Of a DNA stretch of 35,592 nucleotides, positions 1 to 8,561 are shown piece by piece (position 1 is the stretch's first letter; every line of letters starts with the position of its first letter). Origin of the DNA: Prochlorococcus sp. AG-449-P16 (GTDB lineage: Bacteria; Cyanobacteriota; Cyanobacteriia; PCC-6307; Cyanobiaceae); assembly GCA_003212175.1 (NCBI GenBank), contig QCQN01000009.1, positions 1 to 35,592 of the forward strand, read 5' to 3'. The translations under genes and the position numbers were made by a program. Under the pieces are notes generated by a model. The model saw only the letters and a program-made list of their open reading frames with translations. It searched no databases and had not been told where the DNA came from.

Positions 1-648
1 CTTATTCAAATTTTTTTTATTTTCTTCAGATTTAAATTTATCTGTCTCAAATAGACCTACGCTCAATATTGCTTGTAATCCAACCTTACTATTTGTTGAT
101 CTCAAAATCCTAGGTTCTTTTTTTATCTCATTAATTCGACTTTCTATTTTATCTAATTTTTCTTCACTAACCAAATCACATTTATTTAACAATAAAATAT
201 CCCCATATAAGATTTGGGAATATGCAACACTTGAGCTTTTTAGATCAAAGTCAAAATTCTCTCCATCAACGACAGTAATAATTGAATCTAATCTTACTCT
301 TTCTCTCAAATCTCCAGCTGCAAATGTCATGGCTACTGGTAGAGGATCTGCTAGCCCAGTTGTTTCAACAATTAAATAGTCTAATTTTTCACTTCTTTCT
401 AAAACTTTTGAAACGGTGTTTAATAACTCCCCATTAATCGTACAACAAATGCAGCCATTATTTAATTCAATCATATCCTCTGAACCCTCAATTACAAGTT
501 CATTGTCAATTCCTATCTCTCCAAATTCATTAACTAATACAGCTGTTTTGATGCCAACTTGATTACTTAAGATATGGTTCAATAGCGTCGTTTTACCAGA
601 ACCTAGGAAACCGCTAATAATAGTGACAGGTAATAATTTTCTAGTCAT
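1..648 (-). CDS. COG0523/CobW-family GTPase (metallochaperone-type), partial at left edge
   Basis: The first 216 residues are visible, beginning at ATG 648; the 3' end lies outside the window. The G3E-family GTPase signatures are clear: a P-loop (GFLGSGKTT) near residues 14-22, the CxCC metal-binding motif (GCICCT) near residue 70, an ETTGLADP switch motif and the NKxD guanine-specificity motif (LLNKCDL). These proteins are cytoplasmic GTPases thought to deliver metals such as zinc or cobalt to client proteins. Which metal is used here cannot be read from the sequence. The gene is the last of a three-gene minus-strand run after the YjbQ-like and pterin dehydratase genes, with 31 bases separating it from the latter. 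CobN-linked CobW is the main alternative, but no cobalt chelatase gene is adjacent. Confidence 0.9.
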   Translation of the reverse strand, partial: MTRKLLPVTIISGFLGSGKTTLLNHILSNQVGIKTAVLVNEFGEIGIDNELVIEGSEDMIELNNGCICCTINGELLNTVSKVLERSEKLDYLIVETTGLADPLPVAMTFAAGDLRERVRLDSIITVVDGENFDFDLKSSSVAYSQILYGDILLLNKCDLVSEEKLDKIESRINEIKKEPRILRSTNSKVGLQAILSVGLFETDKFKSEENKKNLNK

Positions 649-679
649 GATAAATTTTTTAAGAACTATGTTTTCGGAA

Positions 680-970
680 TTATTTGTCAAAAATATTATT
701 AATTTCTGAAGCCAAGGTTTGATCTAGATTTGTAATACCTCCAAGATCATGAGTACTGAACTTAATTATTATTTTGGAATAAGAATTCTCCCAATTTGGG
801 TGATGGTTATATTTTTCGCAAATCAAAGCAACCTTAGTCATAAAGGAGAAAGCTTCAATAAAACTAGAGAAATTGAACTCTCTCTCAATATGCTTAGACT
901 TAATCTCCCATCTAGGTATTTTAGCAATCAATTCTTTTAATTCTCCATTTTGTAAAAGGTATGGTTCCAT
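680..970 (-). CDS. pterin-4a-carbinolamine dehydratase (PCD/DCoH family)
   Basis: A 96-residue protein with the family's hallmark HHPNW motif (preceded by CEKYN) and the downstream TH-D-GGIT segment, matching the roughly 95-115 residue length of bacterial PCDs. PCD dehydrates 4a-hydroxytetrahydropterin during recycling of the pterin cofactor of aromatic amino acid hydroxylases; some bacterial members are instead linked to molybdopterin or other roles. I chose the ATG at 970 (product starting MEPYLL). The longer reading frame from 1024 would overlap the upstream gene by 38 bases and add a poorly conserved-looking extension. No aromatic amino acid hydroxylase is visible nearby, so the physiological substrate is uncertain. 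It lies between a YjbQ-like gene and a COG0523 GTPase on the same strand. Confidence 0.85.
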   Translation of the reverse strand: MEPYLLQNGELKELIAKIPRWEIKSKHIEREFNFSSFIEAFSFMTKVALICEKYNHHPNWENSYSKIIIKFSTHDLGGITNLDQTLASEINNIFDK

Positions 971-986
971 TAAATAATTACTTTCT

Positions 987-1463
987 TTACATCTCATTAT
1001 AATTGTTGAGAGTTTTTTCACCAATTATATGAACATTTAAAGTTCTTTCTTTTTTATCAAATCTATGTTCCCATAAATAAATTGCTTGCCATGTTCCAAG
1101 TATGATTTTGCCTTTTTGAAAACTCAACGATAATCCAGTATTTGTTAATGCAGTTTTGATATGTGCAGGCATATCATCTGACCCTTCTTGGCAATGTTTA
1201 TAAAAGATTATTTCATTGCTTTTTGATAAAGAGGAATAACAATCATATGGAACGACAGATTGCATATATTTTTTTAGATCATTCAGCACATTTGGATCCG
1301 CATTCTCGTTAATAGTTAAACTACAACTAGTATGAAGTGAAGTTAAATTAATAATTCCTGAATGAAAATTATTCTTTTGTATAAATAAATTCAGTTCATT
1401 AGTAAGATTAGTAAATCCCTCTCCATTGGTGATAAATTTTAACTTTGAAAAAATTTGCTCCAT
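987..1463 (-). CDS. YjbQ/UPF0047 family protein
   Basis: A 158-residue protein that matches the YjbQ (UPF0047) family along its whole length. It has the HTSCSLTINENADP segment (residues about 43-57), the EGSDDMPAHIK block carrying the conserved Asp/His cluster, and the LGTWQAIYLWEHR segment near the C terminus. Structures of this family show a compact beta fold with a metal-binding His/Asp site. A weak thiamine-phosphate synthase activity has been attributed to members, but the true function is not settled. Start is ATG 1461-1463. It is the first gene of the minus-strand run leading into the pterin dehydratase and the COG0523 GTPase. The gap to the divergent carboxypeptidase (1464-1573) probably holds promoters for both directions. 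Confidence 0.9.
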   Translation of the reverse strand: MEQIFSKLKFITNGEGFTNLTNELNLFIQKNNFHSGIINLTSLHTSCSLTINENADPNVLNDLKKYMQSVVPYDCYSSLSKSNEIIFYKHCQEGSDDMPAHIKTALTNTGLSLSFQKGKIILGTWQAIYLWEHRFDKKERTLNVHIIGEKTLNNYNEM

Positions 1464-1573
1464 TAAAAGTTAGATAATTAATAATCAATATTCTATTATC
1501 CATATAGTTTGAATATTTTTAGCAGGAAATAAGATTTTTATCTTAATATAAATGACAATTTAATAATCTTGTT

Positions 1574-3079
1574 TTGGCTGAAACTGAATGGAATAAGCTT
1601 GGCGTTTACCTTAGAGAAACGCAAATATTAGGTTCAATCCACAATACCCTTTACTGGGATCAAAATACTGGTATGCCTAGGAAGGGTGCTTCTTGGAGAT
1701 CTGAACAACTTACTTATATTGCGAAAAATTTGCATAGAAGAAATTCTTCAGAAGAGTTTTTTAATTTAATAAAATCTGCAGAAGTAGAGTTGCTAGACTC
1801 CGAAAATAATTCAGATAAAAAACAAATTCTTGAGGGGAAAAAGAGAAATATTGAATTATTGATTAAGGAATATAATAGAGAAAAAAATTTAGACCCTCTT
1901 TTAGTTGAGTTATTAGCTAAAGCAAAGTCAAAAGGTTATGAAAGTTGGCAAGAAGCAAAAAGAAAATCAAATTTTGATATTTTCCTCCCATTTTTTGAAG
2001 ACTTAATAAAGTTGCGTATAGAAGAGGCAAAACAAATATCTGATAAATATTCTCCTTGGGAGACTCTTGCTCAACCTTATGAGCCTGATATGACTTTAAA
2101 GTGGCTCAAAAAAATTTTCAAACCCATCAAAGAAATAATTCCATCTTTGATTCCAAAAATTAAAAAGTCAAAAAAATACGAATGGGATTTAAGTCCAGAA
2201 TCGCAACAAAATCTATGCTCTAAATTACTTGATGAATTTGGAAGAGACAAAGATCTTGTTGTAATTGCCAAATCTCCTCATCCTTTTTCCATTACATTGG
2301 GACCTGAAGATTATCGGATTACCACAAGGATTGTTGATGGCCAACCATTTTCAAGTTTTTTGGCGACTGCTCACGAATGGGGGCATTCTATTTATGAACA
2401 AGGTTTACCTTCCCAAAGTCATCAATGGTTTGCTTGGCCTTTAGGTCAAGCAACTTCTATGGGCGTTCATGAAAGTCAATCTTTATTTTGGGAAAATAGA
2501 ATAGTTAAATCAAAGTCATTCTCTAAAAGGTTTTTTAAAGAATTTATTTCTGAAGGATGTTCCTTTGAAAATCATTTTGATCTTTGGAAATCTATAAATC
2601 ACTTAAAAGTAGGTTTAAATAGAGTTGAGGCAGATGAGGTTACTTATGGTCTACACATATTAATTAGAACTGAACTTGAAATAGATTTAATTGAAGGAGA
2701 TCTATCACCTAAAGATATTCCAAACGAATGGAATAAGAGATATAAAGAACTTTTAGGAATAGAACCATCTAATGATTCTGAAGGATGTTTGCAAGATGTT
2801 CATTGGAGTGAAGGAGCATTTGGATATTTCCCATCATATTTGCTAGGACATATTATAAGCGCCCAAATTTCCTGTCAATTGGAGAGAGATATTGGTTTGA
2901 TTGATAATTTAATAGAGGATGGTGAATACGAAAAGATAATCTTTTGGCTGAAAGACAATATTCATAAATATGGAAGAGCTGTGAATTCTATGGAGTTAGT
3001 GAAAAATATCACAAATGAAGAATTAACATCTCATTATTTTATAAGTCATTTAAGATCGAAGATTAATGATTTTTGCTAA
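1574..3079 (+). CDS. M32-family metallocarboxypeptidase (carboxypeptidase Taq type)
   Basis: A 501-residue cytosolic zinc peptidase that removes C-terminal amino acids from peptides. The catalytic HExxH motif is HEWGH at residues 267-271. The downstream HESQS motif (about 299-303) supplies the third metal ligand, and the family's DVHWSEGAFGYFPSYLLG block follows nearer the C terminus. The length equals the usual M32 size (about 500). The start is TTG at 1574: an in-frame TGA lies at 1553-1555, no ATG falls between, and the N-terminal segment LRETQILGSIHNTLYWDQ aligns with the family start from here. It is followed by a pyrophosphatase gene 63 bases downstream on the same strand. A role in recycling peptides is an inference from the family. 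Confidence 0.93.
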   Translation: MAETEWNKLGVYLRETQILGSIHNTLYWDQNTGMPRKGASWRSEQLTYIAKNLHRRNSSEEFFNLIKSAEVELLDSENNSDKKQILEGKKRNIELLIKEYNREKNLDPLLVELLAKAKSKGYESWQEAKRKSNFDIFLPFFEDLIKLRIEEAKQISDKYSPWETLAQPYEPDMTLKWLKKIFKPIKEIIPSLIPKIKKSKKYEWDLSPESQQNLCSKLLDEFGRDKDLVVIAKSPHPFSITLGPEDYRITTRIVDGQPFSSFLATAHEWGHSIYEQGLPSQSHQWFAWPLGQATSMGVHESQSLFWENRIVKSKSFSKRFFKEFISEGCSFENHFDLWKSINHLKVGLNRVEADEVTYGLHILIRTELEIDLIEGDLSPKDIPNEWNKRYKELLGIEPSNDSEGCLQDVHWSEGAFGYFPSYLLGHIISAQISCQLERDIGLIDNLIEDGEYEKIIFWLKDNIHKYGRAVNSMELVKNITNEELTSHYFISHLRSKINDFC

Positions 3080-3142
3080 AACATTACTTTTAAATAATTT
3101 TCATGTGTATGAGGATGTAAGATAATTAAAAATTATTTTTTG

Positions 3143-3730
3143 ATGGCAAATCTTAATCTATCTCCAAGCAGAGTTACACCTAACTTATTACATATACTTG
3201 ATGCTTTTACAGACGATACTAAATCTATAGTTAATACTATTGTTGAGTTAAATTCAAATACTATAAATAAATATGAATTAATTACTGAAACTGGTCATCT
3301 CAAACTTGATAGGGTAGGTTATTCTTCACTTGCATATCCCTTCGCCTATGGATGCATTCCAAGAACATGGGATGAAGATGGAGACCCACTTGATATAGAG
3401 ATAGTTGGAGTTACTGAGCCATTGATACCTGGTTCAATTGTAGAGTCCAGAGTTATTGGAGTAATGAAATTTGATGATGGGGGAGAGGTTGATGATAAGG
3501 TAATAGCTGTCTTGGCAGATGATAAGAGGATGAATCATATAATTTCTTTTAAGGACTTAGGAGAACATTGGCTCAAAGAAACTACTTATTATTGGGAACA
3601 CTACAAAGATTTAAAAAAACCTGGAACTTGCACAGTTAATGGTTTTTTTGAAATTAATGAAGCAGTCAAAGTGATTCAAGATTGCGAAGAAAGATACAAA
3701 AAAGAAATTGATCCTAAATTAGTGGGTTAA
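3143..3730 (+). CDS. inorganic pyrophosphatase, family I, divergent copy with complete active site
   Basis: A 195-residue soluble pyrophosphatase, which hydrolyses PPi to two phosphates and pulls biosynthetic reactions forward. The family I signature DGDPLD is intact at about residues 78-83. By comparison with the E. coli enzyme, other active-site positions are also kept: KYE (residues about 50-52), DR, the YP...YG tyrosines, the FDDGGEVDDK metal-binding stretch and the HYK motif near the C terminus. I start at ATG 3143 and not at the overlapping TTG 3140. The protein is longer and clearly different from the second pyrophosphatase in this window (18475-19023), which lacks two of these residues. 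It ends 5 bases from the convergent hemC stop. Confidence 0.92.
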   Translation: MANLNLSPSRVTPNLLHILDAFTDDTKSIVNTIVELNSNTINKYELITETGHLKLDRVGYSSLAYPFAYGCIPRTWDEDGDPLDIEIVGVTEPLIPGSIVESRVIGVMKFDDGGEVDDKVIAVLADDKRMNHIISFKDLGEHWLKETTYYWEHYKDLKKPGTCTVNGFFEINEAVKVIQDCEERYKKEIDPKLVG

Positions 3731-3735
3731 ATAGT

Positions 3736-4686
3736 TTATTTTTCTCTGAATTGTTCAAATATTTCACTTAATATTTTGTCCGCTCCTTGAAGTTTTAGCT
3801 TCAAAGCTAAGTCTTTGCCTATTTTTTCAGGATTATTAATGTTGCCAAACGAGTTATCTTTAATAAGTTTTTCACCATCAACAGAAGCTACCATTCCTGT
3901 AAGATATAATATTTCATTTTTGATATAGCTATTTACACCAATAGGCACTTGACATCCACCTTCAAGTTCTTTTAAAAATGCCCGCTCTGCTAAACATCTT
4001 TGACTAGTTGGTTTATCTTCCAATACATTTATGATTTCTAAAACTTTTGTATCGTCAGATTTACATTCTATTCCCAGTGCTCCTTGACCTACTGCATGAA
4101 GAGAAATTTCATTAGGAATTATTTGATGGATTCTTGATTCAAATCCTAATCTTTTTAAACCTGCCGCTGCCAGAATTATGCAATCAAATTCGCCGGCATC
4201 TAATTTTTGGATTCTTGTAATTACATTTCCTCTAATATCTTTAAATTTTAGATGGGGAAATTTATTTCTTAATTGTGCGAGTCTACGAAGTGAGCTAGTT
4301 CCCACTATTGAGCCTGAAGGTAGACTCTCTAGTTTGTAGCAGTCATTTTTTTTACTGACGACTAAAGCGTCTGCAGGATCTTCTCTTTTTGTAATGCAAC
4401 CAAGAATTAGTCCTGCTGGCAAATTTGTTGGTAAATCTTTTAAAGAATGTACAGCGATATCTGCATTACCCACAAGCATTTGCGCTTCAAGTTCTTTTGT
4501 AAATAAACCCTTATCTCCAATTTTGGCTAAGGCTACATCAAGAATTTTATCTCCCTGAGTTGCCATCGCTTCAATTGAGACCTCTAAATTAGGAATATTT
4601 TTCTCTAATTGTTCTTTAACCCATAAAGTCTGAACCATTGCTAATTTGCTTCTTCTACTAGCTATTTTTAATTTAAAGTGATTCAT
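3736..4686 (-). CDS. hemC: hydroxymethylbilane synthase (porphobilinogen deaminase)
   Basis: A 316-residue cytosolic enzyme that condenses four porphobilinogens into hydroxymethylbilane, the linear tetrapyrrole used for heme, chlorophyll and cobalamin. Conserved pieces are the N-terminal [13 protein letters not shown], the catalytic aspartate in AVHSLKDLP (about D84), the arginine-rich TSSLRRLAQ and RGNVITR segments that hold the growing chain, and the dipyrromethane-attachment cysteine in GGCQVPIGV (C245). The length is normal for the family. It lies downstream of rpoD on the same strand with a 92-base gap, an arrangement compatible with co-transcription. Its stop is 5 bases from the convergent pyrophosphatase gene, so the two transcripts probably overlap. 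Confidence 0.97.
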   Translation of the reverse strand: MNHFKLKIASRRSKLAMVQTLWVKEQLEKNIPNLEVSIEAMATQGDKILDVALAKIGDKGLFTKELEAQMLVGNADIAVHSLKDLPTNLPAGLILGCITKREDPADALVVSKKNDCYKLESLPSGSIVGTSSLRRLAQLRNKFPHLKFKDIRGNVITRIQKLDAGEFDCIILAAAGLKRLGFESRIHQIIPNEISLHAVGQGALGIECKSDDTKVLEIINVLEDKPTSQRCLAERAFLKELEGGCQVPIGVNSYIKNEILYLTGMVASVDGEKLIKDNSFGNINNPEKIGKDLALKLKLQGADKILSEIFEQFREK

Positions 4687-4778
4687 TAAAATATTATTTT
4701 GTTTGAAAAGATAAGCAGGATTAATTTTAAGATATTATTTTCCAACTTTCCAAAGCTTACAATTATATTTAACTTTTT

Positions 4779-5960
4779 TTATTTTATATATTCTTTTAAA
4801 ACTCCATTTCGGTTTGGATGTCTTAGCTTCCTTAGTGCTTTTGCTTCTATTTGTCTTATTCGTTCCCTTGTTACGTCAAAGATTTGGCCGATTTCTTCAA
4901 GAGTTTTCATTCTTCCGTCATCAATTCCATATCTCAACCTAAGAACATCTCGTTCTCTTGGGCTCAAAGTAGCTAAAACCCCTTCTAAATCTTCTCTAAG
5001 TAAAGTTTTAGAAACATCTTGCTCAGGATTTTCTATATCAGCCTCTATGAAGTCTCCAAGTCTCGAATCTTCTTCTTTACCTATAGGAGTTTCTAAGGAG
5101 ATTGGCAACTGAGCGCTCTTGGCGATAAATCTTAATTTTTCGATAGTCATCTCCATACTCTCTGCTATTTCTTCTTCACTAGGTTTTCTTCCAAATTCTT
5201 GACTAAGAACCTTGGTCGTTTTTTTGATTCTTGAAATTGTTTCATATAAATGAACTGGCAATCGAATTGTCCTACTTTGGTCTGCTATCGCTCTTGTTAT
5301 GGCTTGGCGAATCCACCAGGTTGCATAAGTTGAGAATTTATAACCTTTTTCATGATCAAATTTTTCAGCTGCTCTTATAAGTCCCAAGCTTCCCTCTTGT
5401 ATTAAATCTTGGAAAGATAATCCTCGGTTCATATATTTCTTTGCGATAGAAACAACTAATCTTAAATTTGATTGGACCATTTTTTCTTTAGCTCTTCTTC
5501 CTAGAAGAAGCCTTCGTCTGAATTTAGATAAAGGCATATCTATTAATTCAGCCCATTCCCTCACGGAAGGGAAATGCCCTTTTTCTGACTCAAACTGAGT
5601 CGCTAATTCTTCAAGTTGTAGTAAATCAGCAATTTTTCTAGCAAGTTCAATTTCTTCGTCAGGTCTTAAAAGTCTAATTCTTCCTATTTCTTGAAGATAA
5701 ACTCTTATTGAGTCTTCTGTATAAATGCCCTTAGGACCCAGTTTTACGTTCGCGAGAGCTTTACCTTCCTCATCCGAGTCATTGAATCCTTCATTATTTT
5801 CAATACTGCTTTCATTTGAAATTGAGGAGTCTTGAATATTTTGGTTATCCATATTATTTTCTTCTTTGACAACTGAATCTAAATTGGTATTAATTTTCTT
5901 ACTAATTTTTTTCTTGGCACTTGGTTTAGGATTCTTGGATTCGGCTGCAACTGGACACAT
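4779..5960 (-). CDS. rpoD: principal RNA polymerase sigma factor (group 1, sigma-70)
   Basis: A 393-residue primary sigma factor. Residues 1-70 are a variable, charged N terminus in place of a full region 1.1. Region 1.2 starts near [15 protein letters not shown] (84-98). Region 2 follows, with the -10 recognition/melting segment [20 protein letters not shown] (206-225). Region 3 covers about 240-310. Region 4 carries [11 protein letters not shown] and the helix-turn-helix [20 protein letters not shown] (353-372) that reads the -35 element. The size and the full set of regions argue for the housekeeping sigma factor and against a group 2 paralogue. The start at 5960 is backed by an unusually strong Shine-Dalgarno sequence. 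hemC follows on the same strand. Confidence 0.95.
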   Translation of the reverse strand: MCPVAAESKNPKPSAKKKISKKINTNLDSVVKEENNMDNQNIQDSSISNESSIENNEGFNDSDEEGKALANVKLGPKGIYTEDSIRVYLQEIGRIRLLRPDEEIELARKIADLLQLEELATQFESEKGHFPSVREWAELIDMPLSKFRRRLLLGRRAKEKMVQSNLRLVVSIAKKYMNRGLSFQDLIQEGSLGLIRAAEKFDHEKGYKFSTYATWWIRQAITRAIADQSRTIRLPVHLYETISRIKKTTKVLSQEFGRKPSEEEIAESMEMTIEKLRFIAKSAQLPISLETPIGKEEDSRLGDFIEADIENPEQDVSKTLLREDLEGVLATLSPRERDVLRLRYGIDDGRMKTLEEIGQIFDVTRERIRQIEAKALRKLRHPNRNGVLKEYIK

Positions 5961-5965
5961 AATAG

Positions 5966-5973
5966 ACTCCTTT
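5966..5973 (-). promoter_or_regulatory. strong Shine-Dalgarno site of rpoD
   Basis: On the minus strand the bases read AAAGGAGT, ending five bases before the rpoD ATG (5958-5960). This is close to a perfect anti-16S match. Most other genes in the window have weak or no recognisable ribosome binding site, so it both fixes the rpoD start and suggests efficient translation. Confidence 0.75.
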
Positions 5974-6094
5974 CTAAGGTGAATTTAACTAGATAAAATT
6001 TTATTTATGGCAAGTTTGTACATTTAGTAGTAAAAATTTGCCTTTGTGATTAAAAACTACTTAATTAAAATCTGAATAAAATAGTTTTAAATTG

Positions 6095-6120
6095 TTGAAA
6101 AATTTAAATAGTGCTATAGA
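6095..6120 (+). promoter_or_regulatory. candidate extended -10 promoter
   Basis: TTGAAA at 6095-6100 is followed, after a short 14-base spacer, by TGC-TATAGA with the -10 hexamer at 6115-6120. The TG at -14/-13 makes this an extended -10 type, which tolerates a poor -35 or spacing. Transcription would start near 6126, about 155 bases before the proposed priA start, giving either a long leader or a separate short RNA. This is a pattern match only. Confidence 0.3.
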
Positions 6121-6281
6121 TTACCTAAAGTAAAAAGTCTTGGGATTTCTCAGACAGGCAGATCAATTTTTGAATTCTCACTCAATGATCAAAGCTTCAT
6201 GTCTCCCTTAAGATCAGGATACTTATCAATGTGCAAAAACACTTTGTGGAATGTTCAACAATCCAATACTAAGAAAAAGTT

Positions 6282-8561
6282 TTGAAGCCGGCAAGTAATC
6301 AGCTATCAAAAAAATTCTTTTAAGCTAGAAGTTCTTTTAGATATAGGCACACACAACGATAGTTTTTATTATCAAGATGGCAATAATCTTGGTGTGGAAA
6401 TAGGGGATATCGTATCAGTTCGACTTAAAGGAAGGCTATTAAATGGGTTGGTCATAGCTAAAAAAAAGGATTCTGAGATAATCAAAACTCAAAAATTTAG
6501 TTTTGGAGATGAGAATATTAGATATTTATCTGTTGAAGGAGTTTTACAAAAAAAAATTTTTCAAAACTGGTGGAGGGAATGGTTAGAGTCTTTGGCTTCG
6601 TTTTATAAAGTTAGCAAATTAAAAATGTTTAAAACGGCATTTCCTCCTGGTTGGATTGGAAAGCACAAGATGATTACAAAAGATTTTAAATATCAAATAT
6701 GGATCGAACTTCAGAGAGAAGGGGATTTTCTTAAACAAGAATTAACTCATAGGGAATTATCAGTAATAAATACCTTGAAGCATAAAGGTAACTGGCAAAG
6801 CGAATTGATTAACTCTGGATATAATTCAACCTTAATTAGTTCAATGGTTGGGAAAAATTTATTAATTAAAACCAAGAGAAAAAAAATAATTAAAACTAAA
6901 TTAAATTCTTCTAATAATGATTTTGTTTCAATAGGAAAACCAGATTTAACAAGCGAGCAAAAAAAAAGCATATAAAGAAATGCAAGAAATGAAACCTGGA
7001 GATACCTTGTTGCTTTGGGGAGAAACAGGTTCTGGTAAAACTGAAGTATATATGAGAATTTCTGAAGATCAAATATTGAATAAAAAAAGCTGTTTAATAC
7101 TTGCTCCAGAAATTGGTTTAATACCTCAATTGATTGATCGATTTAGTGATCGATTTCAAAATATAGTTTATGAGTATCATAGTAATTGCTCTGTAAGAAA
7201 CAGAACTTTAGTGTGGAAGAAAATCATTGAAGATAAAGAGCCCATAATAGTAATTGGAACCAGATCAGCAATATTTCTTCCAATTCAAAATTTAGGATTA
7301 ATCATATTGGATGAGGAGCATGACCTCTCATATAAGCAAGAAAGCCCTATGCCTTGTTATGACGCACGAGATGTAGCTATGAAAAGAGTGAAGAGTAATC
7401 CGGCAAAGCTTATTTTTTGGAAGCGCTACTCCATCAATGAAGACTTGGAAAAGCAGCTTTTTTGATAAGAAGTTCAAAACGGTAAGAATGAATAGAAGGA
7501 TAACGAACACTGCAATGCCAGAAATAAAAATTGTTGACATGCGTGATGAATTCAAAGGTGGAAATACGAAAATTTTTTGCAGTGAATTATTAAAATTAAT
7601 TTCTCAACTTCGGTCCAAAGAAGAACAGGCAATCATTTTGATCCCGAGAAGAGGTCACAGCGGTTTTATAAGCTGTAGAAATTGCGGATTCATAATTAAT
7701 TGTCCCAATTGTGATGTACCTCTATCTGTTCACCTTGGTTCAAAAGGAACAAAATGGCTAAATTGCCATTGGTGTGATCATAAATCAAAACTTCTCTCCA
7801 ATTGTCCAGATTGTAATTCAAATGCTTTTAAGCCTTTTGGTATTGGAACACAGAGAGTTATAGAGTTTCTTAATAAAGAATTTCCAGATTTAAGGGTGCT
7901 TCGTTTTGATAGAGATTCGACCACAGGAAAGGATGGTCATAGAAATATTCTTTCACACTTCTCTGGAGGGAATGCAGATATTCTGGTTGGCACTCAAATG
8001 TTGGCTAAAGGTATTGACATACCTAATGTTACTCTTTCAGTAGTTATAGCGGCAGATGGGTTGCTCCATCGTCCAGATATTTCAGCAGAAGAAAAATCAT
8101 TACAATTATTTTTGCAATTAGCTGGTAGAGCTGGAAGGGCCCAAAAGCCAGGAAAGGTTATTTTTCAAACCTATAAACCAAGTCATCCAGTAATTTCTTA
8201 TTTGAAAAATAGAGATTATGAGAAATTTTTAATTGATAATTCAAAATTGAGAAAAGAATCCAATTTATATCCATTTTGCAAGGTTTGTCTTTTAAAGCTG
8301 TCTGGGGAAAATTATGAATTAACTGAGTTAACTTCTATTAAATTAGCAAAGTATTTAATGAGTTTATGTAAAGAAACCCATTGGAAGGTTATAGGTCCGG
8401 CACCAGCTTTGATATCTAAAGTTGGGAAAAAATTCAAATGGCAAATACTAATGTATGGTCCAGAAGATTCCAAAACTCCAATGCTAGAGAGGATTTTTTC
8501 ATGGGATTTAATCCCAAAAAAAGTATTTTTATCAATTGATGTAAATCCTGTAGAGCTTTAG
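6282..8561 (+). pseudogene. priA: primosomal helicase PriA, reading frame broken by three +1 homopolymer shifts
   Basis: Conceptually joined, this is a near-complete 3'-5' DNA helicase that restarts stalled replication forks. Piece 1 (6282-6320) would give an N terminus from TTG 6282. Piece 2 (to 6975) is the DNA-binding domain. Piece 3 (to 7465) carries Walker A GETGSGKT and the DEEH box. Piece 4 (7437-8561) carries the zinc-binding cysteines (CRNCG, CPNCD, CHWCD, CPDC) and helicase motifs V-VI (GTQMLAKGID, QLAGRAGRA). Each junction sits in a homopolymer that is one base too long: A7 at 6308-6314, A9 at 6959-6967 (before AYKEMQEM) and T6 at about 7413-7418 (splitting the expected FGSATPS). 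No other stops or deletions are seen. Sequencing error, recent decay or slippage-based expression are all possible. Confidence 0.85.

Larger units (their letters stand above)
5961..6281. other. 320-base non-coding region between divergent rpoD and priA
   Basis: The longest gene-free stretch of the window. The first 60 bases next to rpoD hold its ribosome binding site and presumably its promoter. The middle (6061-6120) is very AT-rich and contains a plausible plus-strand promoter. Bases 6125-6280 are visibly richer in G and C than the flanks, contain no open frame of useful length and no tRNA shape, and could be a long priA leader or a small RNA. I looked for the Yfr1 core motif and a cobalamin riboswitch core and saw neither. 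Confidence 0.5.

Noticed and set aside
4699-5112. Plus-strand reading frame opposite rpoD
   Set aside because: It is a shadow of the sigma factor coding sequence; its product is low-complexity and resembles no family.
6394-6975. Treating the three priA pieces as three separate small genes
   Set aside because: Their products are consecutive parts of one PriA protein and join perfectly when single bases are removed from homopolymers.
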